Shown: positions 1 through 8,835, counted from the stretch's first letter. The stretch is 64,000 bases of DNA from Bradyrhizobium acaciae (GCF_020889785.1 NZ_JACMYK010000017.1:20551-84550), one strand, 5' to 3'. Numbers and translations are program-made. The notes: generated by a model from the sequence alone, not told the origin.

Positions 1-399
1 GCGCCATTGCTCGGCTTTATCAGCCTGGTGGCTCCGTTGATTGCGATGGGCAACCGGGTCGTCGCCGTGCCGAGCGAGCGGCATCCGCTCGCCGCGACCG
101 ACTTCTACCAGGTGCTCGAGACCTCGGACGTGCCGGGCGGTGTGGTCAACATCGTCACGGGTGACCGCAACGATCTGGTCAAGGTGCTCGCCGAGCACGA
201 CGATGTCGACGCGCTCTGGGCGTTCGGATCGCAGGAGGCTTCCACGGCAGCGGAACGATACTCGATCGGCAACCTCAAGCGGACGCTGGTCGATCATGGC
301 CTCGCGCTCGACTGGTACGACAAGGCCGCGAGCGATGGCCCGATCCTGCTCCGCCATGCCGTGCAGGTGAAGAACATCTGGATTCCGTATGGCGACTGA
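1..399 (+). CDS. Aldehyde dehydrogenase-family protein, 3' end only
   Basis: The reading frame is open from the first base and ends at 399, so the start lies outside the window. The visible 132 residues resemble the NAD-binding part of an aldehyde dehydrogenase: GNRVVAVPSERHP matches the family's GN-x-VV-x-KPSE segment, PGGVVNIVTGD matches the P-x-GV-x-N-VTG segment, and WAFGSQEAS looks like a degenerate FTGS motif. In a normal family member about 250 more residues, including the catalytic Cys, would follow; here the protein ends about 45 residues later. It is therefore probably a degenerate second ALDH domain at the end of a tandem-ALDH protein, or a truncated gene. It heads the visible part of a sugar operon. 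Confidence 0.7.
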   Translation, partial: APLLGFISLVAPLIAMGNRVVAVPSERHPLAATDFYQVLETSDVPGGVVNIVTGDRNDLVKVLAEHDDVDALWAFGSQEASTAAERYSIGNLKRTLVDHGLALDWYDKAASDGPILLRHAVQVKNIWIPYGD

Positions 400-479
400 A
401 GAAGTCACCTTGCGGTGATACGGATGGGGGTCCGGACCGGCAGAGTCCGGCGATTTTGAAGACGAGGGAGGGACGCAAC

Positions 480-935
480 ATGCTCAAGGGCATCAATCCA
501 TTGCTCAATGCCGACGTGCTCTATGCCCTGCGGGCGATGGGGCACGGTGATCGCCTGGTGGTGTGCGACACCAATTTTCCGGCCGACTCGATCGCGCGCC
601 GGAGCGTGCTCGGCAGGCTGCTGCGCATCGACAATGTAAGCGCCGCCGGGGCGGTCGAAGCCGTTCTCTCGGTGATGCCGCTCGATTCATTTGTCGATGA
701 TGCCGCGATCCGCATGGAGATTGTCGGACAACCGCAGGAAGTGCCCCCCGTGCAGCGCGAGGTGCAGGCCGCGATTGATCGAGCCGAGGGACGATCCTGG
801 CCGCTGGTCGGGATCGAGCGCCATGCGTTCTATGAGAAGGCCAAGACGGCCTATTGCGTGATCGCAACCGGCGAGCGGCGCTTCTACGGCTGTTTCCTGT
901 TCAGCAAGGGCGTCATTGCGCCGGACGGGGAGTGA
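480..935 (+). CDS. RbsD/FucU-family sugar mutarotase, FucU-like
   Basis: A 151-residue protein of the RbsD/FucU family, which interconverts sugar anomers after uptake. The opening MLKGINPLLNADVL, then AMGHGD and later FYEKAKTAYCVIATGERR correspond to the FucU (fucose mutarotase) pattern, including the conserved MGHGD histidine. The ATG at 480 is preferred over an upstream TTG because GGGAGGGA lies just upstream. The gene sits between the aldehyde dehydrogenase-like gene and a ribokinase and ends five bases before the kinase ATG, so the three are probably co-transcribed. The sugar is unknown; family membership alone does not decide between ribose-, fucose- or deoxyribose-type substrates. Confidence 0.8.
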   Translation: MLKGINPLLNADVLYALRAMGHGDRLVVCDTNFPADSIARRSVLGRLLRIDNVSAAGAVEAVLSVMPLDSFVDDAAIRMEIVGQPQEVPPVQREVQAAIDRAEGRSWPLVGIERHAFYEKAKTAYCVIATGERRFYGCFLFSKGVIAPDGE

Positions 936-939
936 CGAC

Positions 940-1865
940 ATGAGCAAGAATGGCGTCGCCGTCCTCGGCGTCTTCGTCGTCGATCTCGCGTTCCGCGCCG
1001 GCAACATGCCGGCGATCGGCGAGACCATCGCCGGTTCGGGATTCGCCATGGGGCCCGGCGGCAAGGGATCCAACCAGGCCGTCGCGGCCGCACGGGCCGG
1101 CGCCAGCGTGAGCTTCATCTCGCGGATCGGCAGCGATGCCTTCGGCGAGCTTGCGATCAAGACCTGGGAGACCGAGGGAATTCGGCCGCGCGTGGCCAGG
1201 ACGGCGGAAGCGCCGACCGGCGCAGCCTTCATTTATGTCCACGAGACGCGCGGCGACAACGCGATCATCGTGGTGCCTGGTGCCGCAGGCGCCATCAGCC
1301 CGGCTGACGTCGACGCCGCGGCTGACGCTATCAGCGGCTCCCGCGTGTTCGTGACGCAGCTCGAGCAGCCGGTCGATGCGGCGCGGCGCGGGCTCGAGAT
1401 CGCGCGCGCTGCCGGCAGCATCACGGTGTTCAATCCGGCGCCGCGATCAAGTTCGACGACGATGGCCTGTTTGCGCTCTGCGATTATGTCGTCCCCAACG
1501 AGACCGAGGCTGAAGGGTTGACTGGCATCGCGGTGAGCGACCTCGCAGCGGCGCGCCGCGCCGGCGATGCCCTGCTGGCGAAGGGCGCCGGCACGGCGCT
1601 GATCACCCTTGGCGAGCGTGGCGCCCTGTTCCACGGGCGGGACCGTTCGCTGCACGTGCCGCCGTTCGCGGCCGGCAAGGTGGTGGAAACCGCCGGCGCG
1701 GGCGACGCGTTCGTCGGCGGTTTCGCGGCGGCCCTCGCTGATGGCGCCGATCCGCTCGAGGCTGCGCGCTTCGGCTCGGCGACGGCCGGAATCTCGGTGA
1801 CGCGGCCGGGCACGGCGCCCGCAATGCCGCGGCGGGCAGAGATCGACGCGCTGCTGAAGGGATGA
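940..1865 (+). pseudogene. rbsK: Ribokinase (PfkB family), interrupted by a -1 frameshift
   Basis: PfkB-family sugar kinase in two frames. The first part (ATG at 940) carries the ribokinase N-terminal motif GPGGKGSNQAVAAARAG. The frame then goes wrong near 1440, at the FNPAP segment, and would stop at 1521. The next frame continues as IKFDDDGLFALCDYVVPNETEAE and holds the C-terminal ATP-binding and catalytic motif AGAGDAFVGGF. Restoring one base (a G in the ccggcgccgcg stretch near 1437-1443) gives about 308 residues, the normal ribokinase length. It is either a decayed gene or a sequencing error. It would phosphorylate the sugar imported by the ABC transporter encoded immediately downstream. 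Confidence 0.85.
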
Positions 1866-1872
1866 TCCTGCG

Positions 1873-2748
1873 ATGATGCGGAATGATCCGATCAAGCATG
1901 TCTTCATCTGGCCGGCGGTGCTCGTCGTGCTGGCGATCTCGATCTTTCCGCTGATCTATTCGCTGACCACGAGCTTCCTGAGCTATCGCCTCATTCCACC
2001 GATCCCGCCGCGGGTGGTCTGGCTCGGCAACTATGCCACGCTGTTGCAGGAGCCGCGGTTCTGGAGTGCGCTCTTCACCACGACGCTGATCGCCTTCATC
2101 GCGGTCGGACTGCAATATGCGATCGGGTTCGGCGTCGCGCTGGCCCTGAACGCACGGGTGCCGGGCGAGCGGCTGTTTCGCGTTGCCCTGCTGCTGCCGA
2201 TGCTGCTGGCGCCCGTGGCGGTCGCGCTGGTCGCGCGCATGATCTTCAACCCCACGATGGGACCGCTCAATCAGTTCCTGGCGAAATTCGGGTTGGCCAA
2301 TCTGCCGTTCCTGACCAACGGGCATTGGGCGCTCGCCTGCATCATCGCGGTCGAGGTCTGGCAGTGGACCCCGTTCATCATCCTGATGATGCTGGCCGGT
2401 CTGCAAACGCTTCCCGAGGACGTCTACGAGGCCGCCGAGCTCGAGAACGCCAGCGCTTGGCAGCAGTTCTGGGGGATCACGTTTCCGATGATGCTGCCGA
2501 TCTCGGCTGCCGTCGTCTTCATCCGCCTGATCGAGAGCTACAAGATCATGGACACCGTCTTCGTGATGACCGGCGGCGGGCCGGGCGTCGACACCGAGAC
2601 GCTGACATTGTTCGCCTATCAGGAAGGCTTCAAGAAGTTCAACCTCGGCTACACGTCGGCGCTCAGCTTCCTGTTCCTGATCGCGATCACGATCATCGGC
2701 GTCACCTATCTGGCGCTGCTGCGGCCGCATCTGGAGAAGCGCCGATGA
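1873..2748 (+). CDS. Sugar ABC transporter permease (MalF/UgpA type)
   Basis: A 291-residue inner-membrane permease of the carbohydrate ABC (CUT1) class. It starts with a hydrophobic segment (VFIWPAVLVVLAISIFPLIY) and shows about six membrane segments. The cytoplasmic EAA loop reads YEAAELENASAWQQFW followed by GITFPMM, the site that docks onto the ATPase. It begins seven bases after the kinase stop, and its stop overlaps the next permease ATG (ATGA), showing translational coupling of the two permease subunits. The substrate is unknown but, from the operon, is a monosaccharide that is later mutarotated and phosphorylated. Confidence 0.9.
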   Translation: MMRNDPIKHVFIWPAVLVVLAISIFPLIYSLTTSFLSYRLIPPIPPRVVWLGNYATLLQEPRFWSALFTTTLIAFIAVGLQYAIGFGVALALNARVPGERLFRVALLLPMLLAPVAVALVARMIFNPTMGPLNQFLAKFGLANLPFLTNGHWALACIIAVEVWQWTPFIILMMLAGLQTLPEDVYEAAELENASAWQQFWGITFPMMLPISAAVVFIRLIESYKIMDTVFVMTGGGPGVDTETLTLFAYQEGFKKFNLGYTSALSFLFLIAITIIGVTYLALLRPHLEKRR

Positions 2749-3782
2749 GCGGGCAGAGCCTGACCGGACTGTCACCATGGAGCCGCCGCCTGGTCGCAGT
2801 CGGCGTCCTCGCCTGGTGCCTGATCACGGTGTTTCCGCTCTATTGGGTGGTGGTGACGGCTTTCAAGACGCCGCCGGGCGTCGTCGGCGGGCCGACCTAT
2901 CTGCCGTTCATCGACTTCACGCCGACCTTGCAGCCGTTCATCGATCTCTATCAGGGAATCCGCGGCGAGTTCTTCCACACCTTCCTGAACTCGACCATCG
3001 TCGGCCTGTCCGCAGCGGCGATCGCCACTGCGATCGGCGCGATGGCGGCCTATGCGCTGGTGCGGTTCGAATTCAAGGTAAGACTTGGCGCGGGCCTGGT
3101 GTTCTTCCTGCTCGCGCTCGGCGGCTATCTGCTGTTCAACGCGACGTTGGGATTGACCCGCCCGCAGGCGCTGTTGCTCGCCTTTCCGATCGCGCTGATC
3201 GCAGCCGTCGTCGCCAACCGTCTGCCGTTGTCCGGACCGATTCTCGGCAATGAGGACATCCTGTTCTGGTTCGTCAGTCAGCGCATGTTCCCGCCGATCG
3301 TCACGGCGTTTGCGCTGTATCTGCTCTACAGCGAGATCGGCCGGCTCGGTTTCCAGCTGATCGACAGCTTCGTCGGCCTGACGCTGTGTTACGTCGCCTT
3401 CTCGCTGCCGATCGTCGTCTGGCTGATGCGCGACTTCTTCGAGGCGATCCCGATTGAGGTCGAAGAGGCGGCGATGGTCGACAATGTGCCGAGCTGGCGC
3501 ATCTTCATCGGCATCGTGGTGCCGATGTCGATGAACGGGCTGCTGGCGACGTTCATGATCACGCTGGCCTTCGTCTGGAACGAGTTTCTGTTCGCGCTGT
3601 TCCTGACCAATTCCAGATGGCAGACGCTGCCCATTCTGGTGGCCGGACAGAACAGCCAGCGCGGCGACGAATGGTGGGCGATATCGGCTGCGGCGCTCGT
3701 CGCCATCGTTCCCATGATGATCATGGCGGGCCTGCTCAGCCGCATGATGCGGTCGGGCCTGCTGCTCGGGGCCATCAAATAG
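2745..3782 (+). CDS. Sugar ABC transporter permease (MalG/UgpE type)
   Basis: The second CUT1 permease subunit, 345 residues. The ATG overlaps the stop of the preceding permease by four bases. The EAA loop reads EEAAMVDNVPSWRIF and is followed by IGIVVPMS; the conserved glycine position is Asn here. The protein is longer than the usual 270-300 residues: between the first membrane segments and the core there is an extra hydrophobic stretch (around residues 110-160, starting VRLGAGLVFFLLALGG) that suggests one or two additional membrane segments. It works with the upstream permease and the downstream ATPase. Confidence 0.88.
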   Translation: MSGQSLTGLSPWSRRLVAVGVLAWCLITVFPLYWVVVTAFKTPPGVVGGPTYLPFIDFTPTLQPFIDLYQGIRGEFFHTFLNSTIVGLSAAAIATAIGAMAAYALVRFEFKVRLGAGLVFFLLALGGYLLFNATLGLTRPQALLLAFPIALIAAVVANRLPLSGPILGNEDILFWFVSQRMFPPIVTAFALYLLYSEIGRLGFQLIDSFVGLTLCYVAFSLPIVVWLMRDFFEAIPIEVEEAAMVDNVPSWRIFIGIVVPMSMNGLLATFMITLAFVWNEFLFALFLTNSRWQTLPILVAGQNSQRGDEWWAISAAALVAIVPMMIMAGLLSRMMRSGLLLGAIK

Positions 3783-3809
3783 TAAAAACTTTGTAGGGAG
3801 GACTAGACG

Positions 3810-5270
3810 ATGTTGCGACGGACGTTCCTGATGCTGACCACCTCGCTCGCGATCACGGGCGCTGCGAGCCAGGCGAATGCTGCCTGTAGTCCGGATTATA
3901 CCGGCGTCACCCTGACGGTGGCGTCGCAGACCGGACCGTATATCGCCTCCGCGCTCAAGCTCGGCGCCGACGAATGGGCGAAGAAGACCTGCGGCAAGGT
4001 CAATGTCGTGGAGTTTCCCTGGTCCGAGCTTTATCCGAAGATCGCGACATCGCTGACCGCGTCGGACGCGACGTTCGACCTCGTCAGCTTCGCGCCGGCC
4101 TGGCTGCCGGACTTCGTGCCCTATCTCAGCGAGATGCCGAAGGAGATGCAGTCCGGCAAGGACTGGGACGATATCGAGCCGGCCTATCGCGAGCGTCTGA
4201 TGGTGTGGGAAGGCAAGATCTACTCGCAATCGATGGACGGCGACGTCCATACCTATACGTATCGCACCGACCTGTTCAGCGATCCCAAGGAGAAGGACGC
4301 GTTCAAGGCCAAATACGGTTACGACCTCGCGCCGCCGAAGACCTGGAAGCAGTATCTCGACATCGCGGAGTTCTTCCAGCGGCCCGACAAGGGCCTGTGG
4401 GGCACGGCGGAAGCCTTCCGCCGCGGCGGTCAGCAGTTCTGGTTCTTCTTCAGCCATGCGGCGGCCTACGCCAACAATCCGAACTACCCGGGCGCGATGT
4501 TCTTCGACCCCGAGACGATGGACGCACAGATCAACAACCCGGGCTGGGTGAAGGGGCTCGAGGAATACATCCGTGCATCGAAGCTTGGGCCGCCCAACGC
4601 GCTGAACTTCTCGTTCGGCGAGGTGAACGCGGCCGTGGCCGGCGGCCAGGTCGCGGAATCGATCGGCTGGGGCGACACCGGCGTGATCGCCGCCGACCCG
4701 AAGCAGTCGAAGATCTCGGGCAAGGTCGGCTCGGCGATGCTGCCCGGCTCGGACGAGATCTGGAACGCGAAGACCAAGAAGTGGGATAAATTCCCGAGCG
4801 TCATTCCGGGCCCGTTCATGGCATTCGGCGGCTGGCAGATCGCGGTGCCGAAGGCCGGCAAGAACCAGCAGGCGGCGTGGGACTTCGTCAAGACACTGAC
4901 AAGTCCTGACGTGTCGGGCCAGGCGGCGATCACCGGCGGCAGCGGCGTCAATCCCTATCGCAAATCGCACACCGCCAATCTGCAATTGTGGAGCAAGATC
5001 TTCTCGCCGGAAGAGGCCAAGGAATATCTCGGCGCGCAATCGGACTCGATCAATGCCAAGAACGTCGCACTCGACATGCGTCTGCCCGGCTACTTCTCCT
5101 ATACCGAGGTGGTGGAGATCGAGCTCGGTAAGGCACTGGCCGGCCAGACCACGCCGCAGGCCGCGCTCGACGCGATGGCGAAAGAGTGGAATCGGCTGAC
5201 CGACGAGTTCGGCCGGGCCAAGCAGCTCGCGGCCTATCGCGCCGCGATGGGCCTTCCGCCGAAGAACTAG
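3810..5270 (+). CDS. Sugar ABC transporter periplasmic binding protein
   Basis: A 486-residue extracellular solute-binding protein of family 1 (CUT1 type). It starts with a signal peptide (MLRRTFLMLTTSLAIT, cleavage likely after SQANA). A GTAGGGAGGAC ribosome-binding region precedes the ATG. It follows the two permeases and precedes the ATPase, so it supplies the substrate to this transporter. The interior is rich in aromatic residues (for example RRGGQQFWFFFSH), as is usual for carbohydrate pockets. A strong hairpin lies just after the stop and could protect this part of the transcript. Confidence 0.9.
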   Translation: MLRRTFLMLTTSLAITGAASQANAACSPDYTGVTLTVASQTGPYIASALKLGADEWAKKTCGKVNVVEFPWSELYPKIATSLTASDATFDLVSFAPAWLPDFVPYLSEMPKEMQSGKDWDDIEPAYRERLMVWEGKIYSQSMDGDVHTYTYRTDLFSDPKEKDAFKAKYGYDLAPPKTWKQYLDIAEFFQRPDKGLWGTAEAFRRGGQQFWFFFSHAAAYANNPNYPGAMFFDPETMDAQINNPGWVKGLEEYIRASKLGPPNALNFSFGEVNAAVAGGQVAESIGWGDTGVIAADPKQSKISGKVGSAMLPGSDEIWNAKTKKWDKFPSVIPGPFMAFGGWQIAVPKAGKNQQAAWDFVKTLTSPDVSGQAAITGGSGVNPYRKSHTANLQLWSKIFSPEEAKEYLGAQSDSINAKNVALDMRLPGYFSYTEVVEIELGKALAGQTTPQAALDAMAKEWNRLTDEFGRAKQLAAYRAAMGLPPKN

Positions 5271-5284
5271 CTTTTGACCGAGGC

Positions 5285-5316
5285 GTCCCGGATGATGCGC
5301 GAGCGTCGTCCGGGAC
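5285..5316 (+). other. Stem-loop between binding-protein and ATPase genes
   Basis: Perfectly pairing outer arms GTCCCGGA and TCCGGGAC enclose a second helix GATGC/GCGTC (one G-U pair), closed by the GNRA-type tetraloop GCGA. No T-run follows and the ATPase gene continues downstream, so it is unlikely to be a full terminator. Hairpins in this place are known to stabilise the upstream binding-protein transcript in other ABC operons; that role here is inferred. Confidence 0.6.
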
Positions 5317-5353
5317 TTCATCTGCCGTCGACGAAGGGACGGAAAAGGATTCC

Positions 5354-6445
5354 ATGGCGCACGTCGAGATCGAGAACGTCAGCAAGGCATACGGGCCCTA
5401 CAAGATCATCGAAGGCCTCGACCTCAACGTGGCCGACGAGGAATTTGTCGTGCTGGTCGGCCCGTCCGGCTGCGGCAAGACCACGACGTTGCGCATGATC
5501 GCGGGACTGGAGGCCGTCACCAGCGGAACCATCCGCATCGGCAACCGCGACGTGACGCAGTTGCGGCCGGGCTTGCGCAATTGCGCGATGGTGTTCCAGA
5601 ACTACGCGCTGTATCCGCACATGACGGTCGGGGAGAACATCGGCTACGGCATGAAGGTGCGCGGCGAGCAGCGCGCCAGCATCGAGAAGGCCGTCAATGA
5701 CGTAGCGCGCGTGCTTGACCTCGAGCAATATTTGCAGCGCCGGCCCAAGCAGCTTTCCGGCGGCCAGCGCCAGCGCGTGGCGATCGGTCGGGCCATCGTG
5801 CGCAGTCCGGACGTTTTCCTGTTCGACGAGCCGTTGTCCAATCTCGACGCCAAGCTCCGCATCGAGATGCGGACCGAGATCAAGGCACTGCACCGTCGCC
5901 TCGCCAAGACGATCGTCTATGTCACGCATGACCAGGTCGAAGCCATGACGATGGCCGACCGCGTCGTGGTGATGAATCGCGGACGGATCGAACAGGCGGC
6001 CGATCCGATCACGATCTACGAGAAGCCCAGCAATCTCTTCGTCGCGGGCTTCATGGGCGCACCGAGCATGAACTTCATCCACGGCGAGATCACAGCCCGC
6101 GACGGCGCGCTCACCTTCACCGAGTCGTCGGGCACGGCGTTGCGAATACCGAAGTCGCGGGAGGCGGCCTATGCGGGCAGCGTCGGCAAGCCCGTGGTCC
6201 TTGGCGTGCGTCCTGATCATGTGTTGCGCGAAGGCGCGCCCGCGGGCTCTTCCGTCCGCATGCTTGTGAAGGACGTGGAGCCGCTCGGGCCGCACACGCT
6301 GGTGATCGGGACCGTCGGCGCCTTCGCGTTCACGGCGCAGATGCAGGTCGGTGTTGCCGCGGAGCCGGATCATGTGATCGATGTCGCGCTCGATCTCGAG
6401 CGGACGCATTTGTTCGACAAGGCGTCGGGGATGGCCATTGCCTGA
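5354..6445 (+). CDS. Sugar ABC transporter ATPase (MalK/UgpC type)
   Basis: A 363-residue ATPase of the CUT1 class that powers the two permeases. All motifs are present in order: Walker A GPSGCGKTT, Q-loop FQNYALYPHMTV, signature LSGGQRQRVAIGRAI, Walker B VFLFDEPLSNLDAKL and switch histidine YVTHDQ. The last third is a TOBE-type regulatory domain (FMGAPSMNFI onward), typical of sugar importers. The ATG at 5354 is chosen because the protein then begins MAHVEIENVSKAYG, the family norm. It is the last gene of the sugar operon; a convergent AraC gene begins 28 bases on. Confidence 0.93.
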   Translation: MAHVEIENVSKAYGPYKIIEGLDLNVADEEFVVLVGPSGCGKTTTLRMIAGLEAVTSGTIRIGNRDVTQLRPGLRNCAMVFQNYALYPHMTVGENIGYGMKVRGEQRASIEKAVNDVARVLDLEQYLQRRPKQLSGGQRQRVAIGRAIVRSPDVFLFDEPLSNLDAKLRIEMRTEIKALHRRLAKTIVYVTHDQVEAMTMADRVVVMNRGRIEQAADPITIYEKPSNLFVAGFMGAPSMNFIHGEITARDGALTFTESSGTALRIPKSREAAYAGSVGKPVVLGVRPDHVLREGAPAGSSVRMLVKDVEPLGPHTLVIGTVGAFAFTAQMQVGVAAEPDHVIDVALDLERTHLFDKASGMAIA

Positions 6446-6472
6446 TCTACCGCCGGCGCAACAATCGCCCGC

Positions 6473-7471
6473 TTAGTTGCAGAACCCTCGCGCTCGCCGG
6501 ACCGTATCGGACGGATACAGGCCAAATGCGGAGCGGTAAACCGCCGCGAAACGGCCCATGTGCGTAAAGCCCCACTTCAGCGCAACCTCGCTGACCGGAA
6601 GCATGTTCTCCGGTCGCGACAGTTCATCGTGGATTGCCTCAAGTCGAATTTGTCGCAAATAGGCGACCGGCGTCGTGCCGTGGATCTTGCGGAATCCCAG
6701 TTGCAGCAATCGGCCGCTAACGCCAACCGTCCCGGCAATATCTGCGATCGTCAGAGGCAGATGGGGATTGGCGCGCATATATTCGACCGCCCGCCGGATG
6801 TAACGCGGCGGCGCATCCGGTGGATAGCGGTTCAACCGGTCGGTCAGCCGGTGGGGGACATTCTCGAGGATGAGCTGCAGCGCAGCCTCGGATAGCAGCG
6901 CGCTTGCTTTCGGAGAGCGTGTCAGGATGCCGTCATACAGACCGGTGGCGCTCGCGCGAATGAGCTGAAGAAGGGTCTGCCCGGCGCCGGTCGACAGATC
7001 GACGATCGGCGTCAAATTGAGATCTTCCAGCGCCGTGTTCCCGAGCGTCGCGGACAGGACCTTCGACACCATGCCCGTGTGCAAGGTGAGCGTCACGCTC
7101 GAGTATCTTCCATCGACCGCTTCAACCCGCTGCGCTTGCATCGTCGGAAGCGGCACGATGGCGATCTCGGATGGGGTTCGCTGGACGTTCTTGCCTGCAA
7201 TGAGCATTTCGGCCTTGCCGGCATTCAGCAGGCTGATTGCAAGCTCTCCCGACGTGCTCTCGTAGGAATAGTGCCAATCCCAACCGGCAGACAGATCCGC
7301 CCGCACGACGTCGATTTCTGCTCCAACGGCAACATCGGTATGCCATCGAAACGCGTCCTCAGGCCGCGGTGAGGAGTGCGCATTGATCCCGTGAGGATGG
7401 AGTATCTCCAGCAGCTCCTCGAACGAAGATCCCGAACGCGTCGGTGGTGCAGCGAGAATGTCTTCGACCAT
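6473..7471 (-). CDS. AraC-family transcriptional regulator
   Basis: A 332-residue regulator with an AraC-binding-like N-terminal domain (about residues 1-200) and a C-terminal pair of helix-turn-helices (about 225-330): LTIADIAGTVGVSGRLLQLGFRKIHG then VSEVALKWGFTHMGRFAAVYRSAFG. The ATG at 7471 is preferred to the adjacent upstream TTG; TTAGGA lies just ahead. It converges on the sugar operon and need not control it. The divergent region in front of it holds no other gene for about 390 bases, so its target is not evident. Confidence 0.88.
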   Translation of the reverse strand: MVEDILAAPPTRSGSSFEELLEILHPHGINAHSSPRPEDAFRWHTDVAVGAEIDVVRADLSAGWDWHYSYESTSGELAISLLNAGKAEMLIAGKNVQRTPSEIAIVPLPTMQAQRVEAVDGRYSSVTLTLHTGMVSKVLSATLGNTALEDLNLTPIVDLSTGAGQTLLQLIRASATGLYDGILTRSPKASALLSEAALQLILENVPHRLTDRLNRYPPDAPPRYIRRAVEYMRANPHLPLTIADIAGTVGVSGRLLQLGFRKIHGTTPVAYLRQIRLEAIHDELSRPENMLPVSEVALKWGFTHMGRFAAVYRSAFGLYPSDTVRRARGFCN

Positions 7472-7864
7472 CAAATCCTAACCATCGGATGTTTGCCGTC
7501 CGCCACACGCATAGACCGCACCGCCACATTAGCACAGCTTTGGTGAGTTCGGCTCAAGCTCTCCGCGATAGCTTCAATATCCGATTTTCGAACGAGATAT
7601 CCGGATCGCGCAATCGGCTGCCAAAGGTAACATTTGATCGAATTCGCTCGCCCCTATTGCGCGAAAGTTCCGATTTCAATTCAGGGGCGCTGACGTTTTC
7701 AGAGCGCGAGTCGAGAGCGCGAGCGAAAACAGAAGCTGCGCGCGCTTGCGTTCGACCTTGCTAGCCACAATCCGAATGCCTCCATCCGGAATGCGATGCG
7801 GTCCATGGACTCATAGCCCATTTGGCCTAAATGCTTTCGACCTACTCAAACGGGTTATGGAAGC
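7472..7864. other. Intergenic, no gene recognised
   Basis: About 390 bases between the AraC gene and a small secreted-protein gene. Open frames here are short, have no plausible start signals and no recognisable product. The stretch must contain the AraC gene promoter and probably the promoter of the downstream gene; no clear inverted repeat was seen. Confidence 0.5.
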
Positions 7865-8274
7865 ATGCTTACAAGGATAACTTGCGTATTCGCGCTCACG
7901 GTTCTTTCGTCCATGCCTGCGCTGGCCGATAGCTGCGCAGATCACGTCCAGAGCACCGGCGTTCCGATGGTAACGGGCATGACGCACAAGACCTGGATGA
8001 TTTTCCCGGCGGTCAATCCCGGTGCTGCCCTCGACAAGGTGTCCCGCGCCGTTCTGGCGGAGGGTTTGTCGGTGTGAACGTCGACAAGAAGCTCGGCACC
8101 GTGACCACGCAGCAGGAGACCACCGGATCCGGCCGGCCACAAACATTGCAAGTCGTCGTTCGCAAGGACGGCAAAGGCAGCCGCGTCGATGCGACCTTCA
8201 CTCTACCGCAAGGACAATTGGCTCCAGGCGTCGGCGACAACCTCTGCCGCGTCGTGAACGCAGCCGGTCAATGA
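7865..8274 (+). pseudogene. Small secreted protein of unknown function, frameshifted
   Basis: Two short frames that read as one protein. The first, from ATG 7865, has a signal peptide (MLTRITCVFALTVLSSMPALA) and ends early at 8077. The second overlaps at 8074 and continues as NVDKKLGTVTTQQETTG to CRVVNAAGQ at 8274. Restoring one base between about 8061 and 8074 gives roughly 136 residues with one Cys near each end (DSCAD and NLCRV), plausible for a periplasmic disulfide. The alternative is two coupled genes overlapping by GTGA, but the second half has no export signal of its own. Function not recognised. Confidence 0.6.
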
Positions 8275-8426
8275 ACTCCGTCCATCTGTGAAGCAAGGCT
8301 GACGCGCGAATTGTAGCCGGCCGCGCGTGTAAGGGTGTCGTCCGGTCCGAGGCCGGGCGAACCATCCATGTTGAGGGAATCGGGACGCAGGCGCCGGCCT
8401 GCGCCCACAGCAATGAAGCAGGAGAT

Positions 8427-8789
8427 ATGATGCGTAGGGCTCGCTTTCTGAAAGTCGTTTTGACGGCCACCACCGGCGTTATGATGTTTTCCGCCTCCGC
8501 GATCTCGGCTCCGCTCCAGCACAGCGCCGGTGTTGCGGCCGCGGTGCCGGCGGTGACCGAGAAGGTCTGGTGCCGTTATGGGAATTGCGATGGCGGTGCC
8601 GCGGTCGGCGGGCTGGTCGGCGGCCTCATCGGCGGCGTCATCGCAGCCGGTGCGGCCAATGCCGCCGCGCAGCAGGAAGCTGCCGCGGCCCAGCAGCACG
8701 CAACGTCGTGCGCGCAGCGCTATCGCTCATACGATCCGGCGTCGAATACGTTCCAGGCAAAGGACGGCCGGCGCTATCCCTGCCAGTAA
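8427..8789 (+). CDS. BA14K-like secreted protein with glycine-rich membrane segment
   Basis: A 120-residue protein. It has an N-terminal signal peptide (ATTGVMMFSASAISA), a central glycine-zipper-like hydrophobic stretch (GGAAVGGLVGGLIGGVIAAG) and a C-terminal BA14K-type motif with two cysteines (CAQRYRSYDPASNTF ... DGRRYPC). BA14K family members, first described as a Bartonella antigen, are common small envelope proteins of Hyphomicrobiales; their function is not settled. AGGAGAT precedes the ATG. A strong hairpin follows the stop, so this is likely a single-gene transcript. Confidence 0.8.
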   Translation: MMRRARFLKVVLTATTGVMMFSASAISAPLQHSAGVAAAVPAVTEKVWCRYGNCDGGAAVGGLVGGLIGGVIAAGAANAAAQQEAAAAQQHATSCAQRYRSYDPASNTFQAKDGRRYPCQ

Positions 8790-8811
8790 GCGTTTGAGGT
8801 CCAACCGAGCT

Positions 8812-8835
8812 TGCTCCGGCCGGTGAGCCGGAGCA
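8812..8835 (+). terminator. Hairpin after the BA14K-like gene
   Basis: Perfect nine-base arms TGCTCCGGC and GCCGGAGCA with a six-base loop, about 20 bases past the stop codon. There is no T-run, so it is terminator-like rather than a classic intrinsic terminator. Confidence 0.5.

Noticed and set aside
2772..5321. 849-codon open frame on the minus strand opposite the permease and binding-protein genes
   Set aside because: Arg/Asp/His-rich product without family motifs; the plus-strand genes have clear motifs and coupled starts. A high-GC shadow.
8074..8274. Separate small gene starting with GTG inside the preceding frame
   Set aside because: No signal peptide or ribosome-binding site of its own; reads better as the frameshifted end of the secreted protein.
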